The notes under the pieces: generated by a model | The model's input: only the letters and a program-made list of their open reading frames with translations | Told to the model about the DNA's origin: nothing | Database searches by the model: none | From: Caldicoprobacter guelmensis | Lineage (GTDB): Bacteria > Bacillota > Clostridia > Caldicoprobacterales > Caldicoprobacteraceae | Reading direction: 5' to 3' | Assembly: GCF_016908415.1 (NCBI RefSeq) | Contig: NZ_JAFBDW010000004.1 | Coordinates: 248,001 to 312,000 of the forward strand | DNA: 64,000 nt | Position numbers and translations under genes: made by a program | Shown here: positions 33,028 through 42,488 of the stretch, one piece after another | Numbering within the stretch: the stretch's first letter is position 1 | Layout: the number at the start of each line of letters is the position of its first letter

Positions 33028-33062
33028 GAGGGGGATATTCGTCTAGGATATCCCCCTCTTTC
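33028..33062 (+). terminator. Intrinsic terminator of leuS
   Basis: GAGGGGGATAT (33028-33038) pairs with ATATCCCCCTC (33048-33058), then TTTCT. The convergent gene at 33080 ends nearby. Confidence 0.8.
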
Positions 33063-33079
33063 TATTTAAAGAACACGTG

Positions 33080-33349
33080 CTAATGTTTTCTTTGGTAATC
33101 GTCGTATGCCTGTGCTATATGGGCGAAGCCGGCAGCTTTGAGCTGCTCTACCACAATGCGGTGTATTTCGAAAGAATGTATATATTCTTTTCCCATGCTC
33201 AATATGGCCTTATATATTTCTCTAGTCATGTTATCGATGTCTGACTTTGTGAAAGGTTCATTTAACTCATCGGATACCTTTTCCAGGGTGAGTTTAATCT
33301 TTTCAATATCAAATTCTTGTGTTCTCCCATCTCTTTTAATTACTTTCAT
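33080..33349 (-). CDS. Stand-alone ATP-cone domain protein (89 residues)
   Basis: The protein is a single ATP-cone, the nucleotide-sensing domain found in NrdR and ribonucleotide reductases. MKVIKRDGRTQEFDIEKIKLTL, then MTREIYKAILSMG and EIHRIVVEQLKAAGFAHIAQ with the closing AYDDYQRKH, span the whole domain. It lacks the N-terminal zinc ribbon of NrdR, so it is not the usual repressor. I use ATG 33349, with GGGGGATTTCC upstream. It lies 54 bases after dacF on the same strand and may be co-transcribed. Confidence 0.8.
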   Translation of the reverse strand: MKVIKRDGRTQEFDIEKIKLTLEKVSDELNEPFTKSDIDNMTREIYKAILSMGKEYIHSFEIHRIVVEQLKAAGFAHIAQAYDDYQRKH

Positions 33350-33403
33350 GGAAATCCCCCATTTTATATATATATACCACATATGAAGTTTTAGTAAAGA
33401 ATC

Positions 33404-34849
33404 TTATCGATACCGCCGCAGAATATATCTTCTTCGCCTTCTGCGCTTTAGGGTGTAAAATGCTGCGCCGATAAATGCAAGGAGCAATACAACAACCACA
33501 ATCAATGAACGGGAATGTTCTTTGCCGCTGGTAGCTAATTTATCTCCAGACCCGGGGGTTATCATGTCAATTATAGTCTTTTTTCTTTCTATGCCCCTTG
33601 CGGCGATAAGGTCACTTTCTCCTATGGTTTTGCCGTTCAAAGTATAAGTGAGTTTCCCTACCACCTGCCCCTTGTAAACAGGAGCTTCAAGATGTAGTTG
33701 ATTATTTTCGTCAGTGTAATACCATTCAATGTTTTGCTGTATATTGTTCACGTCCTCTTTTGCTATTACATCCCGAAATCCCTGTGCTGCCACAATGTCC
33801 ACAGCCCCTGGATCTTCGGAGGCGTGATTGCTCACCTGGGTAGTAGCAACTACCTGCCCCTGCTTTAAGGGTTCATATATAGTGTAGTGCTCAAATCCAT
33901 ATTCCAGCAGTTTTATTGAGTCGAGCCACTGCCCATCCCGCGTACTTTTTAGTACCACAGCGATGAGGCTTAAGCCATCTTTTGTGGCCGACGAAACCAG
34001 ACAATGGCCCGAATACGATGTATAGCCAGTTTTAATGCCAGTAGCATAAGGGTAATAATATTCGCTTTTTTCGTCCAGCAGCCTATTTTTATTGACCCAG
34101 TAACGAGTGGCTTTTTTGCTTGGGTCGTTTTTGTCGACTTCGTTCCAGTCAGGATATTCTCTATAAGTAATCTTTACGATTTCCCTGAAGGCTTCATGTT
34201 TCATGGCTTCTCTTGCAATCAAAGCCAAGTCATATGCTGTGGTATAATGGTCTTTGTTATGATAGCCGTGAGGATTGACAAAATGGGAGTTGGTGGCCCC
34301 CAAGTCTGCGGCCCTTTTGTTCATGAGCTCATAAAACTTGTCTAGCGCCTGATTGTATGGTAAGGCGGGGTTACCTGCTACAATGCGGCCTATATGAGCG
34401 CCTATGGTAAGGGCGGCATCATTGCCTGAAGATACCAAAAGACCCACCAACAGGTCTTTCAGCGTTATCTGTTCACCTATATCGATGCAGGCTAGGCTGC
34501 TGTCCCTTGGTGCCAGGTTGGCCTCGTTGCCTACCGTAACTATTTCATCCAGGTTTCCGTTTTCTATTGCCAGCAGAGCCGTTAAGATTTTGGTTGTACT
34601 TGCAGGATACAGCTTTTCATCCTTGTTCTTTTCATATAACACTTTACCGGTTTCCTGTTCGATGAGGACGGCGCCTTCAGCATCGAGGTTTAATATTTCT
34701 GAAGCAGTTGGAGGCTGTGTAGTTTCTGCTGAGCCAGAACTTTCAACTTGCTTGGCGGCGTCTTTAGGGTTGAGCATGGCAGCTGATGATTGAATATGAA
34801 ATGATAGCACAAATAATGCTGCTAATAAAGCCCAAAATCGTTTCATCAT
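33404..34849 (-). CDS. dacF: D-alanyl-D-alanine carboxypeptidase (DacF/PBP5 family)
   Basis: This low-mass penicillin-binding protein (about 481 residues) trims peptidoglycan stem peptides outside the membrane. A signal peptide spans residues 1-25. The SxxK site is in YPASTTKILTALLAIENG, the SGN motif in LLVSSGNDAALTIG, and KTG in ATGIKTGYTSYSGHCLVSS. A C-terminal domain and a membrane anchor near 450-470 end in an Arg-rich tail (RRRRRRYILRRYR). In Bacillota such enzymes include the sporulation protein DacF; the subtype is not certain. ATG 34849 follows AAGGAGTTTTG; the ATG at 34846 is an alternative. It diverges from comEA. Confidence 0.93.
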   Translation of the reverse strand: MMKRFWALLAALFVLSFHIQSSAAMLNPKDAAKQVESSGSAETTQPPTASEILNLDAEGAVLIEQETGKVLYEKNKDEKLYPASTTKILTALLAIENGNLDEIVTVGNEANLAPRDSSLACIDIGEQITLKDLLVGLLVSSGNDAALTIGAHIGRIVAGNPALPYNQALDKFYELMNKRAADLGATNSHFVNPHGYHNKDHYTTAYDLALIAREAMKHEAFREIVKITYREYPDWNEVDKNDPSKKATRYWVNKNRLLDEKSEYYYPYATGIKTGYTSYSGHCLVSSATKDGLSLIAVVLKSTRDGQWLDSIKLLEYGFEHYTIYEPLKQGQVVATTQVSNHASEDPGAVDIVAAQGFRDVIAKEDVNNIQQNIEWYYTDENNQLHLEAPVYKGQVVGKLTYTLNGKTIGESDLIAARGIERKKTIIDMITPGSGDKLATSGKEHSRSLIVVVVLLLAFIGAAFYTLKRRRRRRYILRRYR

Positions 34850-35054
34850 CAAAACTCCTTACCCTTGTAATGATATTTCGCCTTTTTAGTATAACAAATT
34901 ATCGGTGGGTTTGTACAGAAAAAGTTGAAGAATGGTGAATTGGTTGCAAAAATGTGGTAAAATATTCTCGAAAATGTTTTTCCAAACTTCGATGGACCAG
35001 TTCAGCAATTATACCTCTCTTTGTGCAGAAATTGGTTTACGGGGTGGAGGTTTT

Positions 35055-35738
35055 ATGCTCAACCTTGATCTCAATCAAAAAAGGGTTCTGCTTGTGTTTG
35101 GTACTATTCTGGTTTTGTTAGTGACGGGATACATTTTAAAGGATGTATTTGCTGATAACGTTAGGCCGGCAGCCGCACGCGGGGAGCAGGATATTGTGGT
35201 GGTGTCCCAATTGGAAGATGGTGGGCAAGGTGGTCAGGATAAAGTAAGCCAACCTGTTTCGAAAGAGGGCGTAATTAACCAGCCCGTTAAAAAGATAAAG
35301 GTATACATAGTAGGGGCGGTAAGATATCCAGGGGTTATAGAGGTAGAAGAAGGAAGCCGTCTGATAGACGTGCTTGAGCTGGCGGGCGGAGCTACAGAGG
35401 AGGCTGACCTTGAAAGGGTAAACCTGGCTTTGAAGGTGCAGGATGAGGGCATGTATAAAATTCCTAAGAAAGGAGAAGAGTTGATGGTCCCTGATCCTAA
35501 TGTTTCAAATACTACGTCGGGCATTGCATCAGGGAAGGGACAGCAGAAAGTGAATATTAATACCGCAGATGAGGCTATGCTGGATACCTTGCCGGGTATT
35601 GGGCCCAGCAAAGCAAAAAGGATTATAGAATATAGAGAGCAAAACGGGCCATTTAAGTCCATAGAAGAGATTAAAAACGTATCGGGGATCGGTGAAAAAA
35701 CGTTTGAGCAGATTAAGGATTTAATTACAGTCAACTGA
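35055..35738 (+). CDS. comEA: ComEA-like DNA-binding protein
   Basis: ComEA (227 residues) binds double-stranded DNA at the outer face during competence. It has an N-terminal membrane anchor (about 8-30), a charged linker, an SLBB domain (KKIKVYIVGAVRYPGVIEVE, ARLIDVLELAGGATEEADLE-like) and two helix-hairpin-helix motifs at the C-terminus (VNINTADEAMLDTLPGIGPS, then FKSIEEIKNVSGIGEKTFEQ). I use ATG 35055, with GGGGTGGAGG upstream; an in-frame ATG at 34932 adds a poor 41-residue piece. No ComEC is nearby, so competence is not shown by this gene alone. Confidence 0.9.
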   Translation: MLNLDLNQKRVLLVFGTILVLLVTGYILKDVFADNVRPAAARGEQDIVVVSQLEDGGQGGQDKVSQPVSKEGVINQPVKKIKVYIVGAVRYPGVIEVEEGSRLIDVLELAGGATEEADLERVNLALKVQDEGMYKIPKKGEELMVPDPNVSNTTSGIASGKGQQKVNINTADEAMLDTLPGIGPSKAKRIIEYREQNGPFKSIEEIKNVSGIGEKTFEQIKDLITVN

Positions 35739-35811
35739 TTGTTGAGCATGACTGATGGGTTTTTGCATCCTATACTCTGGGAGACACCCTTGACCCGATT
35801 GACCGGCAAAA

Positions 35812-35840
35812 TTGATTTTGTATTGGGCATATGGTACAAT
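35812..35840 (+). promoter_or_regulatory. SigA-type promoter of the two-component operon
   Basis: TTGATT (35812-35817) and TACAAT (35835-35840) are 17 bases apart, 44 bases before the response-regulator start. Confidence 0.7.
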
Positions 35841-35883
35841 AAAATTTGTGTATGAAAGGGTTTGAAAGGAAGGGACAGGGCTT

Positions 35884-36570
35884 ATGTCAAAAAAGCTGTT
35901 GGTGGTGGATGATGAGCCTGCTATTGTAAAAGGGCTTAAGTTTAGCCTCGAAAGAGATGGCTATCAGATTGATGCTGCCTATGATGGAGAGGAAGCTATA
36001 AGGATGTTTGAGGCCAATCAATATGACCTAGTTATTCTGGACGTAATGCTTCCTAAAGTGGATGGCTTGACGGTACTACAAAGGATAAGGGAGAAATCGT
36101 CAGTGCCTGTTATAATGCTGACGGCTAAAGGTGAGGATATGGACAAGATACTAGGCCTGGAATATGGTGCCGATGACTATATAACCAAGCCGTTTAATAT
36201 TTTGGAGTTAAAGGCTAGGATCAAAGCCATTTTTAGAAGGATGAATGAGGTTGCAAAAAACGATCATCAGGTTATCCGAATTAAAAATATGACCATCAAT
36301 CTAGCAAATCGCAGCGTGACTATAGATGGTAAGGAAGTCAATCTGACCGCAAAGGAATTTGAGCTGCTCAAGTTATTTGCCACTAATCCTGGCAAGGTCT
36401 ATACCCGTGAAAATTTGCTGGAACTCATATGGAAGTATGAGTATCTTGGCGATGTGAGAACAGTGGATGTTCACATACGCCGGTTGAGAGAGAAGATAGA
36501 GAAAAATCCTAGCCAGCCCGAGTTTATATTTACAAAATGGGGAGTGGGGTACTATTTTGCTGACAAATAG
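35884..36570 (+). CDS. OmpR-family response regulator
   Basis: The 228-residue regulator has a receiver domain with the acidic pair Asp9/Asp10, the phosphorylation site Asp53 (VILDVMLPKVDG), the Thr in MLTAKGED and Lys in DYITKPFN. The C-terminal winged-helix domain (about 130-228) has LTAKEFELLKLFATNPGKVY and RTVDVHIRRLREKIE. This is the PhoB/WalR subgroup; no unique target can be read from the sequence. It overlaps the sensor kinase gene by 14 bases. Confidence 0.95.
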   Translation: MSKKLLVVDDEPAIVKGLKFSLERDGYQIDAAYDGEEAIRMFEANQYDLVILDVMLPKVDGLTVLQRIREKSSVPVIMLTAKGEDMDKILGLEYGADDYITKPFNILELKARIKAIFRRMNEVAKNDHQVIRIKNMTINLANRSVTIDGKEVNLTAKEFELLKLFATNPGKVYTRENLLELIWKYEYLGDVRTVDVHIRRLREKIEKNPSQPEFIFTKWGVGYYFADK

Positions 36571-38050
36571 GACTTTTTTTTTAAGCCTTCGATGGCAGAT
36601 AGTGATCACTTATTTGGTAATAATTTTAATAGGATTTACCTTTATCGGCGTATCTGTTTTGGATATTATAGGGAAATATATGATCGATAATAAGAAGAAT
36701 GCTTTTAGGCTGTATGCTAACTGGGTTGCTCAGGCTGTTGCTTATGATTATGCCAGCGGTGATCCCGACATTCTTGCTAGCATAGTGTATGACCTTCAGG
36801 CTTTGGGAGAGGAGATCTTCAACAAAGAGCTGGAAGCCACCCGGATACTTATATTAAACAAGCATGGGGTGGTTGACTACGATTCCTATAACATAGTGAG
36901 AGGGTCTGACAGCCTTTTAAAACAGGACTTAAGTGAGGTTTTCCCTGAAATTAATGCCGTGCTGGCGGGGGAGAGGGTGGAGCCTAAAGAGCTGTATATA
37001 AGGCCAGAGGGGTCACGTGAGCCAAAGCTGGTGCTGTATACTTATGCTCCGATTCAACATGAGAAACAAGGTATAATTGGTATGGTAATTATCTCTACTT
37101 CGCTGTCTAGGATTGAGCACATGTTGGCCGAGGTAAAAACCAGGGTGAGCGCATATCTAATCATTATTAGCGCTATTATTATCACGGCCAGCTATATAAT
37201 ATCCGGATTTATCACACAACCTATCAAAGAATTGACTAATGTCATCAAGAAGATGAGTCAGGGATATTTAGATCAGCGTGTGAAGATACGAGGGAGCAAG
37301 GAGTTAAGGCAGTTGGCCGAAGCGTTCAATATCATGAGTGAAAAGCTTGAAAATCTTGATAAGGCACGTAACGAATTTGTTTCAAACGCTTCTCATGAGC
37401 TTAAAACACCTTTGAGTGCTATTAAGGTATTGACGGAATCCCTCCTTCATATGGATGTTGATGACCCTTCTATTTATAGAGAATTTTTGGAGGATATAAA
37501 TTCGGAAATAGATAGGTTGAATGCGATTATAAACGACTTGTTGACGTTGGTAAAAATAGATACTGAGGGCGAACAGTTAAAACAGGAACCAGTGGACCTG
37601 GTAGAACTGGTTGACAGCACTGTAAAAGGTTTGCAGATTTTGGCTCACCATAAAAACATACGGCTGGAGACTTTTTATGATGACCACTTGACGGTGTATG
37701 GTGACGCAGTGAAGTTGCGTCAAGTGGTAAGTAACATTGTAGATAATGCAATTAAATATACTCCTGAGGGCGGTAGAGTAACCGTTGAGGTTTATAAAGG
37801 AGTAGAAAATGCTGTAATAAAGGTGAGCGATACAGGTATTGGCATACCAGCTAAAGACTTGCCACATATATTTGAGAGGTTTTACAGGGTGGACAAGGCA
37901 AGGTCTAGAGCTACAGGTGGCACAGGTTTGGGACTCTCTATAGCGCAGAAGATTGTATTGCAACATGGTGGAAATATACGAGTGGTGAGCGAGGAAGGGA
38001 AGGGCAGTACTTTTTATGTAGAACTGCCGCTTAAAAGTGAAAAGCAATGA
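36557..38050 (+). CDS. Sensor histidine kinase (WalK/PhoR-like)
   Basis: The 497-residue kinase has an N-terminal membrane helix (about 13-38), an external sensor region (about 45-195), a second membrane helix (about 197-220), a HAMP domain (about 220-270), and a HisKA domain with the phospho-acceptor His280 in SNASHELKTPLSAIKVL. The ATPase domain has the N box DNAIKYTPEGG, G1 DTGIGIPAKDL, and G2 GTGLGLSIAQKIV. The start is TTG inside the end of the response-regulator gene, so translation is coupled. Two GerMN lipoprotein genes follow. Confidence 0.94.
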   Translation: MLTNRTFFLSLRWQIVITYLVIILIGFTFIGVSVLDIIGKYMIDNKKNAFRLYANWVAQAVAYDYASGDPDILASIVYDLQALGEEIFNKELEATRILILNKHGVVDYDSYNIVRGSDSLLKQDLSEVFPEINAVLAGERVEPKELYIRPEGSREPKLVLYTYAPIQHEKQGIIGMVIISTSLSRIEHMLAEVKTRVSAYLIIISAIIITASYIISGFITQPIKELTNVIKKMSQGYLDQRVKIRGSKELRQLAEAFNIMSEKLENLDKARNEFVSNASHELKTPLSAIKVLTESLLHMDVDDPSIYREFLEDINSEIDRLNAIINDLLTLVKIDTEGEQLKQEPVDLVELVDSTVKGLQILAHHKNIRLETFYDDHLTVYGDAVKLRQVVSNIVDNAIKYTPEGGRVTVEVYKGVENAVIKVSDTGIGIPAKDLPHIFERFYRVDKARSRATGGTGLGLSIAQKIVLQHGGNIRVVSEEGKGSTFYVELPLKSEKQ

Positions 38051-38139
38051 GAAGTTGTTATTTTGTTAGAGTTATTTAAATTTTTTGTAAAAATAATTTG
38101 TTATAATAAAAACGATAACGGTGGAGAAGGGATAGGGAA

Positions 38140-39150
38140 ATGCAGGCTTTAAAGCGTTTTTCAATATTGGCGTTGATTTTGGCTATAATTGCTATCCTTA
38201 CAGGGTGTAATGCTCTTTTTGACAGGATAATATTTTTTAACAGGAGAAGCAATTTGGGGGGTAAACAGCAGCAGAAGTATATAAACCCTGAGCCTCCAAT
38301 CAGCCAGGTCAATGTGACTCTGTATTTCAAGCACTATCTGGCCGATTATTTGGTGCCTGAAAAAAGGGTAGCGCAAAAGGGGAGTCAGTCGCTTGAGTAC
38401 GTGGTAGTATCTGAGCTATTAAAAGGGCCAACAAAATTTGAACGAGTAGCTATAATGCCTCCTAACGTCAAGGTGCTGGATGTTACCCGTAACGGCGATA
38501 CGGTATTTGTAAATTTAAGCGAGGAGTTTAAGGGTAATATTGACCTTGCCGCGGTGCGAAAAAATAACGTGCCGGAAGAGCAAAAAGCAAATGTATTGGC
38601 TCAGATGAAGAGGCTGTGCATTTATTCTATTGTAAATTCGTTGACGGAACTAGATGGAGTAAACAGGGTGAAAATTTTAGTCAATAACCGGGCGCTTAGC
38701 TATGAGGAAATTGGTGCTGAACTTATAGCCTCACAGACGGTAAATGTTGACAAGGGTAACCCTGTTATGGCCCTTACGCGTAACAAGAATTTTATTCTAA
38801 GCCCCTCTGAGACGGTAAGGCAAATTTTTAATTCTCTTGCAGGGGAACCAGATTGGGAAAGAATCGATGCTTTCTTGGCACGAAAGAATGCTGATGGGAG
38901 TGAACGCCCACCTATAGAGGAGATACAAAAGGTATATTCGGCTTATATTGCAGGGGTAGAGTTTGACAGTAACAATTTTATAATGAGCGAGGAGATTAAA
39001 CCGGACGGGGAGGCTTTTGTTACGCTAACATATGCAATTAAGTATGTCAATGGCAAAAAGGAAAGCCGTGACAGCGATGTGTTGAGGGTGGTAAATGAGG
39101 AGGGAATTTGGAAGGTAAGGCTGCCGGGGTTTTTTGCTAATGTTCAATAA
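38140..39150 (+). CDS. GerMN-domain lipoprotein
   Basis: The 336-residue protein has a lipoprotein signal peptide with ILTGC and lipid site Cys23. Residues 60-200 form a GerMN domain: VNVTLYFKHYLADYLVPEKR, VSELLKGPTKFERVAIMPPN and VFVNLSEEFKGN with a later SIVNSLTELDGVNRVKILVN. The C-terminal 120 residues are a separate domain of unknown type. GerM in B. subtilis acts in engulfment during sporulation. The ATG lies 89 bases after the kinase stop and follows GGTGGAGAAGGGA, so it may belong to the same operon. Confidence 0.85.
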   Translation: MQALKRFSILALILAIIAILTGCNALFDRIIFFNRRSNLGGKQQQKYINPEPPISQVNVTLYFKHYLADYLVPEKRVAQKGSQSLEYVVVSELLKGPTKFERVAIMPPNVKVLDVTRNGDTVFVNLSEEFKGNIDLAAVRKNNVPEEQKANVLAQMKRLCIYSIVNSLTELDGVNRVKILVNNRALSYEEIGAELIASQTVNVDKGNPVMALTRNKNFILSPSETVRQIFNSLAGEPDWERIDAFLARKNADGSERPPIEEIQKVYSAYIAGVEFDSNNFIMSEEIKPDGEAFVTLTYAIKYVNGKKESRDSDVLRVVNEEGIWKVRLPGFFANVQ

Positions 39151-39372
39151 TTGTGTTGTAGAGGGAGAAGTCATTTAAATAGAGTGGAGAATCTAAAGAA
39201 GATTGAAAGTGATGCTAGTATAAAATTGGTTATATTTTGAGAATGTGACTAAGAATTAGTAAAAGTCTCATCAGGTGTTGGTTGTGAATAAATAACATGT
39301 AAGGATGGTGATGTAATTTAGTAGACAACGGAGAATGGTCAACAGGCTGACGACAAAGGAGGGATCGTAAAG

Positions 39373-40899
39373 GTGTATAGGTGCATTCGGGTAATTGCCC
39401 TAACGATTGCGTCTGCAGTTATGGTTATGATGTTTGCCTCCTGTAGCGCAACACCGAGAAGTAGGGTGGAGGAAAAGATGGAAACACAGCAAAGTAGGGG
39501 GGAATCAACTCAAAGCCATCTATTTAAAAGTTTAAAAGATTCTGAGAAAAGTGAGAATTTGTATGTATTAGAAGACAATGACGCCTATCCTGTTGATATG
39601 GTGTTGTATTTTTATAATCCTGATACCGATCAGTTAGAACCTGAAAGACGAACTATTAACATTAGGGATACCGATCGAATTTTGGATGAGGTTATAAGGC
39701 AATTTTTGAAAGGGCCAAAGGTTAAAACGCTTAAACCTGTTGTATCTCCTAACGTGGAGTTACAAAAAGTAGAACAGTATGGGGAAGTGGTAAGCGTATA
39801 CTTGTCAAAGGAGTTTTTGGAAAGCGAAGATATATCTGTTGCCAGGGCTGCGCTGGTAAACACCATATTGGAGACGCAAGGAGCAAAGTATGTGAAGATA
39901 TACGTGGAAGGGCGGGAACTCACTCATAATGGTAAGGATGATGGACAGATTTTGGGGCTTTTGGAGAAATACCCAAATGATGTAGAGCAAATTAGATTGG
40001 AAGAGCAGAAACTCATTTCGCAAGGCGATGTGAGATATATTAAAAGGGAAATATATTTTCAGGATGGTAAGAAGAGATTTTTAGTTCCAGAAATAAGGGA
40101 TATTCCCGTCAGTCAAGGGAAATACGTTGAGGCCATCGTGGGTGAATTAATAAAGGGACCAGTAAACGTAGATTGGGGGCTGTATCCTACTATACCCAAT
40201 GGAACGCAGCTTATGAGCGTTAAGTTTGTTGAGGATGGAGACTCATCAAAAGGAGTTGAACTGTATTTTTCAAAAGAATTTAAATCATCTTTTAACAGGG
40301 AAATCAACTCTGAAACCTTGATGGTGGGTTCCCTCGTTTATAGCTTAGTAGGTTTACCTGGCGTGGACTGGATAAGGGTATATTACCAGAATGAAAATGG
40401 CGAATACGTGGGCATGCCTGTGGTATCCATGGGTTTAAATGTAAGGTTTGACAAGGACAGCTTGCCTTTTAGGCTGGGTAGAAGGATCAAGGTGTATTTC
40501 AGCGATAAAGATGCGATGAACCTAGTTCCGGAGTATAGGATTATAAGTAATGATTCTAAAGATGTAGTAAATGAGATATTAAATGAGCTGATTGAGGGTC
40601 CTTGTCAAGAAAAGCACGCGGCAGTCATTCCGCCTAATATTTCAGTGGGCGATATTAAGGCGTATGTAAGCGGAAAAACCGCTTTTGTGAATCTACCATC
40701 AAAGTTTAATGCTTCAGGGCTTGGGAGCACGGGTGAGATTATGGCCCTTTACGCCATCGTAAACTCTCTCACTGATCCTGTTAACACCGATAACGTCAAG
40801 CAGATTCAATTTTTGGTAAACGGAAAAATAACTAATGAGTTTGGGCATATGTCGCTGGCTGATCCCTTTGTGCGAAATCCTGAGTTGATAAAGGAGTAA
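39373..40899 (+). CDS. Lipoprotein with three GerMN domains
   Basis: This 508-residue lipoprotein has FASC with lipid site Cys24. Three GerMN units follow: about 70-200 (VLYFYNPDTDQLEPERRTIN), about 215-355 (YFQDGKKRFLVPEIRDIPVS) and about 360-500 (VYFSDKDAMNLVPEYRIISN). Each has the LIKGP-type element (FLKGPK, LIKGPVN, LIEGPCQ) and a valine-rich strand ending in a lipid-side helix. Three tandem copies are more than the usual one or two. GTG is the start with GGAGGGATCGTAAAG upstream. The 222-base spacer before it shows no clear terminator. Confidence 0.85.
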   Translation: MYRCIRVIALTIASAVMVMMFASCSATPRSRVEEKMETQQSRGESTQSHLFKSLKDSEKSENLYVLEDNDAYPVDMVLYFYNPDTDQLEPERRTINIRDTDRILDEVIRQFLKGPKVKTLKPVVSPNVELQKVEQYGEVVSVYLSKEFLESEDISVARAALVNTILETQGAKYVKIYVEGRELTHNGKDDGQILGLLEKYPNDVEQIRLEEQKLISQGDVRYIKREIYFQDGKKRFLVPEIRDIPVSQGKYVEAIVGELIKGPVNVDWGLYPTIPNGTQLMSVKFVEDGDSSKGVELYFSKEFKSSFNREINSETLMVGSLVYSLVGLPGVDWIRVYYQNENGEYVGMPVVSMGLNVRFDKDSLPFRLGRRIKVYFSDKDAMNLVPEYRIISNDSKDVVNEILNELIEGPCQEKHAAVIPPNISVGDIKAYVSGKTAFVNLPSKFNASGLGSTGEIMALYAIVNSLTDPVNTDNVKQIQFLVNGKITNEFGHMSLADPFVRNPELIKE

Positions 40900-41001
40900 T
40901 AAGAAGCGCTGTGTCTAAGGGGGTTTGGATGTTGAGTGGATCGTAAAAATTCAGAGGAAAAGCGATTAGTTGAATTGAGAGTGTAAGAAAAGATAATTTT
41001 A

Positions 41002-42422
41002 CTCTTGTTCTGCAAAAATAAAAGCGGAATTGGTAGAGTTACCAAAAATTAAATATGGCATAATTACTAAACCTGTGGTAAATTGATTTATCATAAAAAA
41101 ACAATCACAGGGGGTTAGTAACTATGCCAACAACCATTGTAAATCATGATAACGAATTAGTTGCCTTTTTGCAAGATGTAAATTATGGAATGAACAAAGC
41201 ACAATTTAATCATTTAATTACAATGGTGGAAGGCAGCATCCAGATTGAAGGCAAACTATCGATATCCAAAATAGCAGAGAATGTTGTGACTTCTAAGGAT
41301 AAGAGCTGTATTTACAGGTTTTTGAGTAAATTCCCCTGGGATGATAAACAATTGAACAGAAACCGTATAAGCTTTCTTAGTTATCATCTAGAACACAACA
41401 TAAGACCAGGTGAGGTTGGTTTTCTGGTTATTGATGATACTACCAACTTGAAAGATATAAGAACTAAACATATGGAAGGATTAGATTTTCATTACTCCCA
41501 TACAGAAGACAAGACTTGCTGGTCTCATTGTGTAGTGACCTCAAATTTTGTAGCTGGACCATATGCTATGCCCTTTCATTTCAAACCTTATTATAGGGAG
41601 GAGAAGTGCAAGGAGCTAGGGATTAAATTTGAGAGCAAAGTAGATATTGCCAAAGGATTTATAAAGGAATTTCATACTCCCTCAAATATTAGACAGCTAT
41701 ATGTTTTAACTGATAGCTGGTATACAAGTACCTCGCTAGTTGAAGAAGCTTTAAGTAAAGGGTATCATGTTATTGGGTGCGTTAAACCCAATAAGACGAT
41801 ATCTCCTTGCGGAGTCAAGATTAAGATTTCTCAGTTTATGAAGTACATTGAGCCATCTACCCTTGACCTAGTTACCGTTGAGGGTAAGGAGTACAGGGTA
41901 TATCGATATGAGGGGAAAGTCGGTACATTTGATAATGCTGTTCTGTTAATTTCCTATGAAGTTAAGAAAGATGGCTTTGAAGCTCCTGTGTGTATTCTTT
42001 CTACTGACATAGAACTTGATAGTAAGGCAATATTGAGGTACTATGCGGTACGTTGGACGATAGAGACCAGCTATCAGTATTTGAAGGAGAATCTAGGTTT
42101 TGATGAGTACAGAGTAAGGAGCCTTGTTTCTATTGAGAGGTATATGTTACTTTGTTTTCTGGCTTATAACTTTTTAGAATATTATAGGGTAACACGGAAG
42201 AATCTAAATTTTGAGACAATAGGGGATACAATACAACACATGAAGAAGGAGGTTATCAAAGATTTTATAAATTTTGTGTATTACCATGCAAAGAAGGATG
42301 TTCCATTAATGGATATATACGCCAAATTAAAGTTAGTTGCCTAAAAAAGGGATCATTATCTTATAATATTGGATTGTATAACCAATATTGGTAATTTAGA
42401 TTTTAAATTTGCAGAACAGGAG
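41002..42422 (+). mobile_element. Complete insertion sequence (1421 bp, IS4/IS701-type) with 8-bp target duplication
   Basis: The element begins CTCTTGTTCTGCAAA and ends TTTGCAGAACAGGAG, inverted repeats matching at 14 of 15 positions. It is flanked on both sides by TAATTTTA (40994-41001 and 42423-42430), an 8-bp target duplication. It holds one transposase gene with an intact frame. The exact duplication and good inverted repeats suggest a recent insertion. It sits after the GerMN gene, in a region where nothing recognisable is interrupted. Confidence 0.9.
41124..42344 (+). CDS. DDE transposase (IS4/IS701-like)
   Basis: The 406-residue transposase uses three acidic residues: Asp in FLVIDDTTNLKD, Asp in LYVLTDSWYTSTSL, and Glu in VRWTIETSYQYLKENLGFDE, the Y-x2-R/K-like helix of the IS4 group. 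The N-terminal part has helix-turn-helix character with IAENVVTSKDKSCIYRFLSKF. The length is normal and the frame is undamaged. The ATG is preceded by AGGGGGTTAGTAACT. Its base composition is more AT-rich than the core genes around it. Confidence 0.88.
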   Translation: MPTTIVNHDNELVAFLQDVNYGMNKAQFNHLITMVEGSIQIEGKLSISKIAENVVTSKDKSCIYRFLSKFPWDDKQLNRNRISFLSYHLEHNIRPGEVGFLVIDDTTNLKDIRTKHMEGLDFHYSHTEDKTCWSHCVVTSNFVAGPYAMPFHFKPYYREEKCKELGIKFESKVDIAKGFIKEFHTPSNIRQLYVLTDSWYTSTSLVEEALSKGYHVIGCVKPNKTISPCGVKIKISQFMKYIEPSTLDLVTVEGKEYRVYRYEGKVGTFDNAVLLISYEVKKDGFEAPVCILSTDIELDSKAILRYYAVRWTIETSYQYLKENLGFDEYRVRSLVSIERYMLLCFLAYNFLEYYRVTRKNLNFETIGDTIQHMKKEVIKDFINFVYYHAKKDVPLMDIYAKLKLVA

Positions 42423-42488
42423 TAATTTTAGAGATTTTAGTTTTAGCAAAAACAACAAAATTAATGAGGTAACAGGAAGAAATTAATA

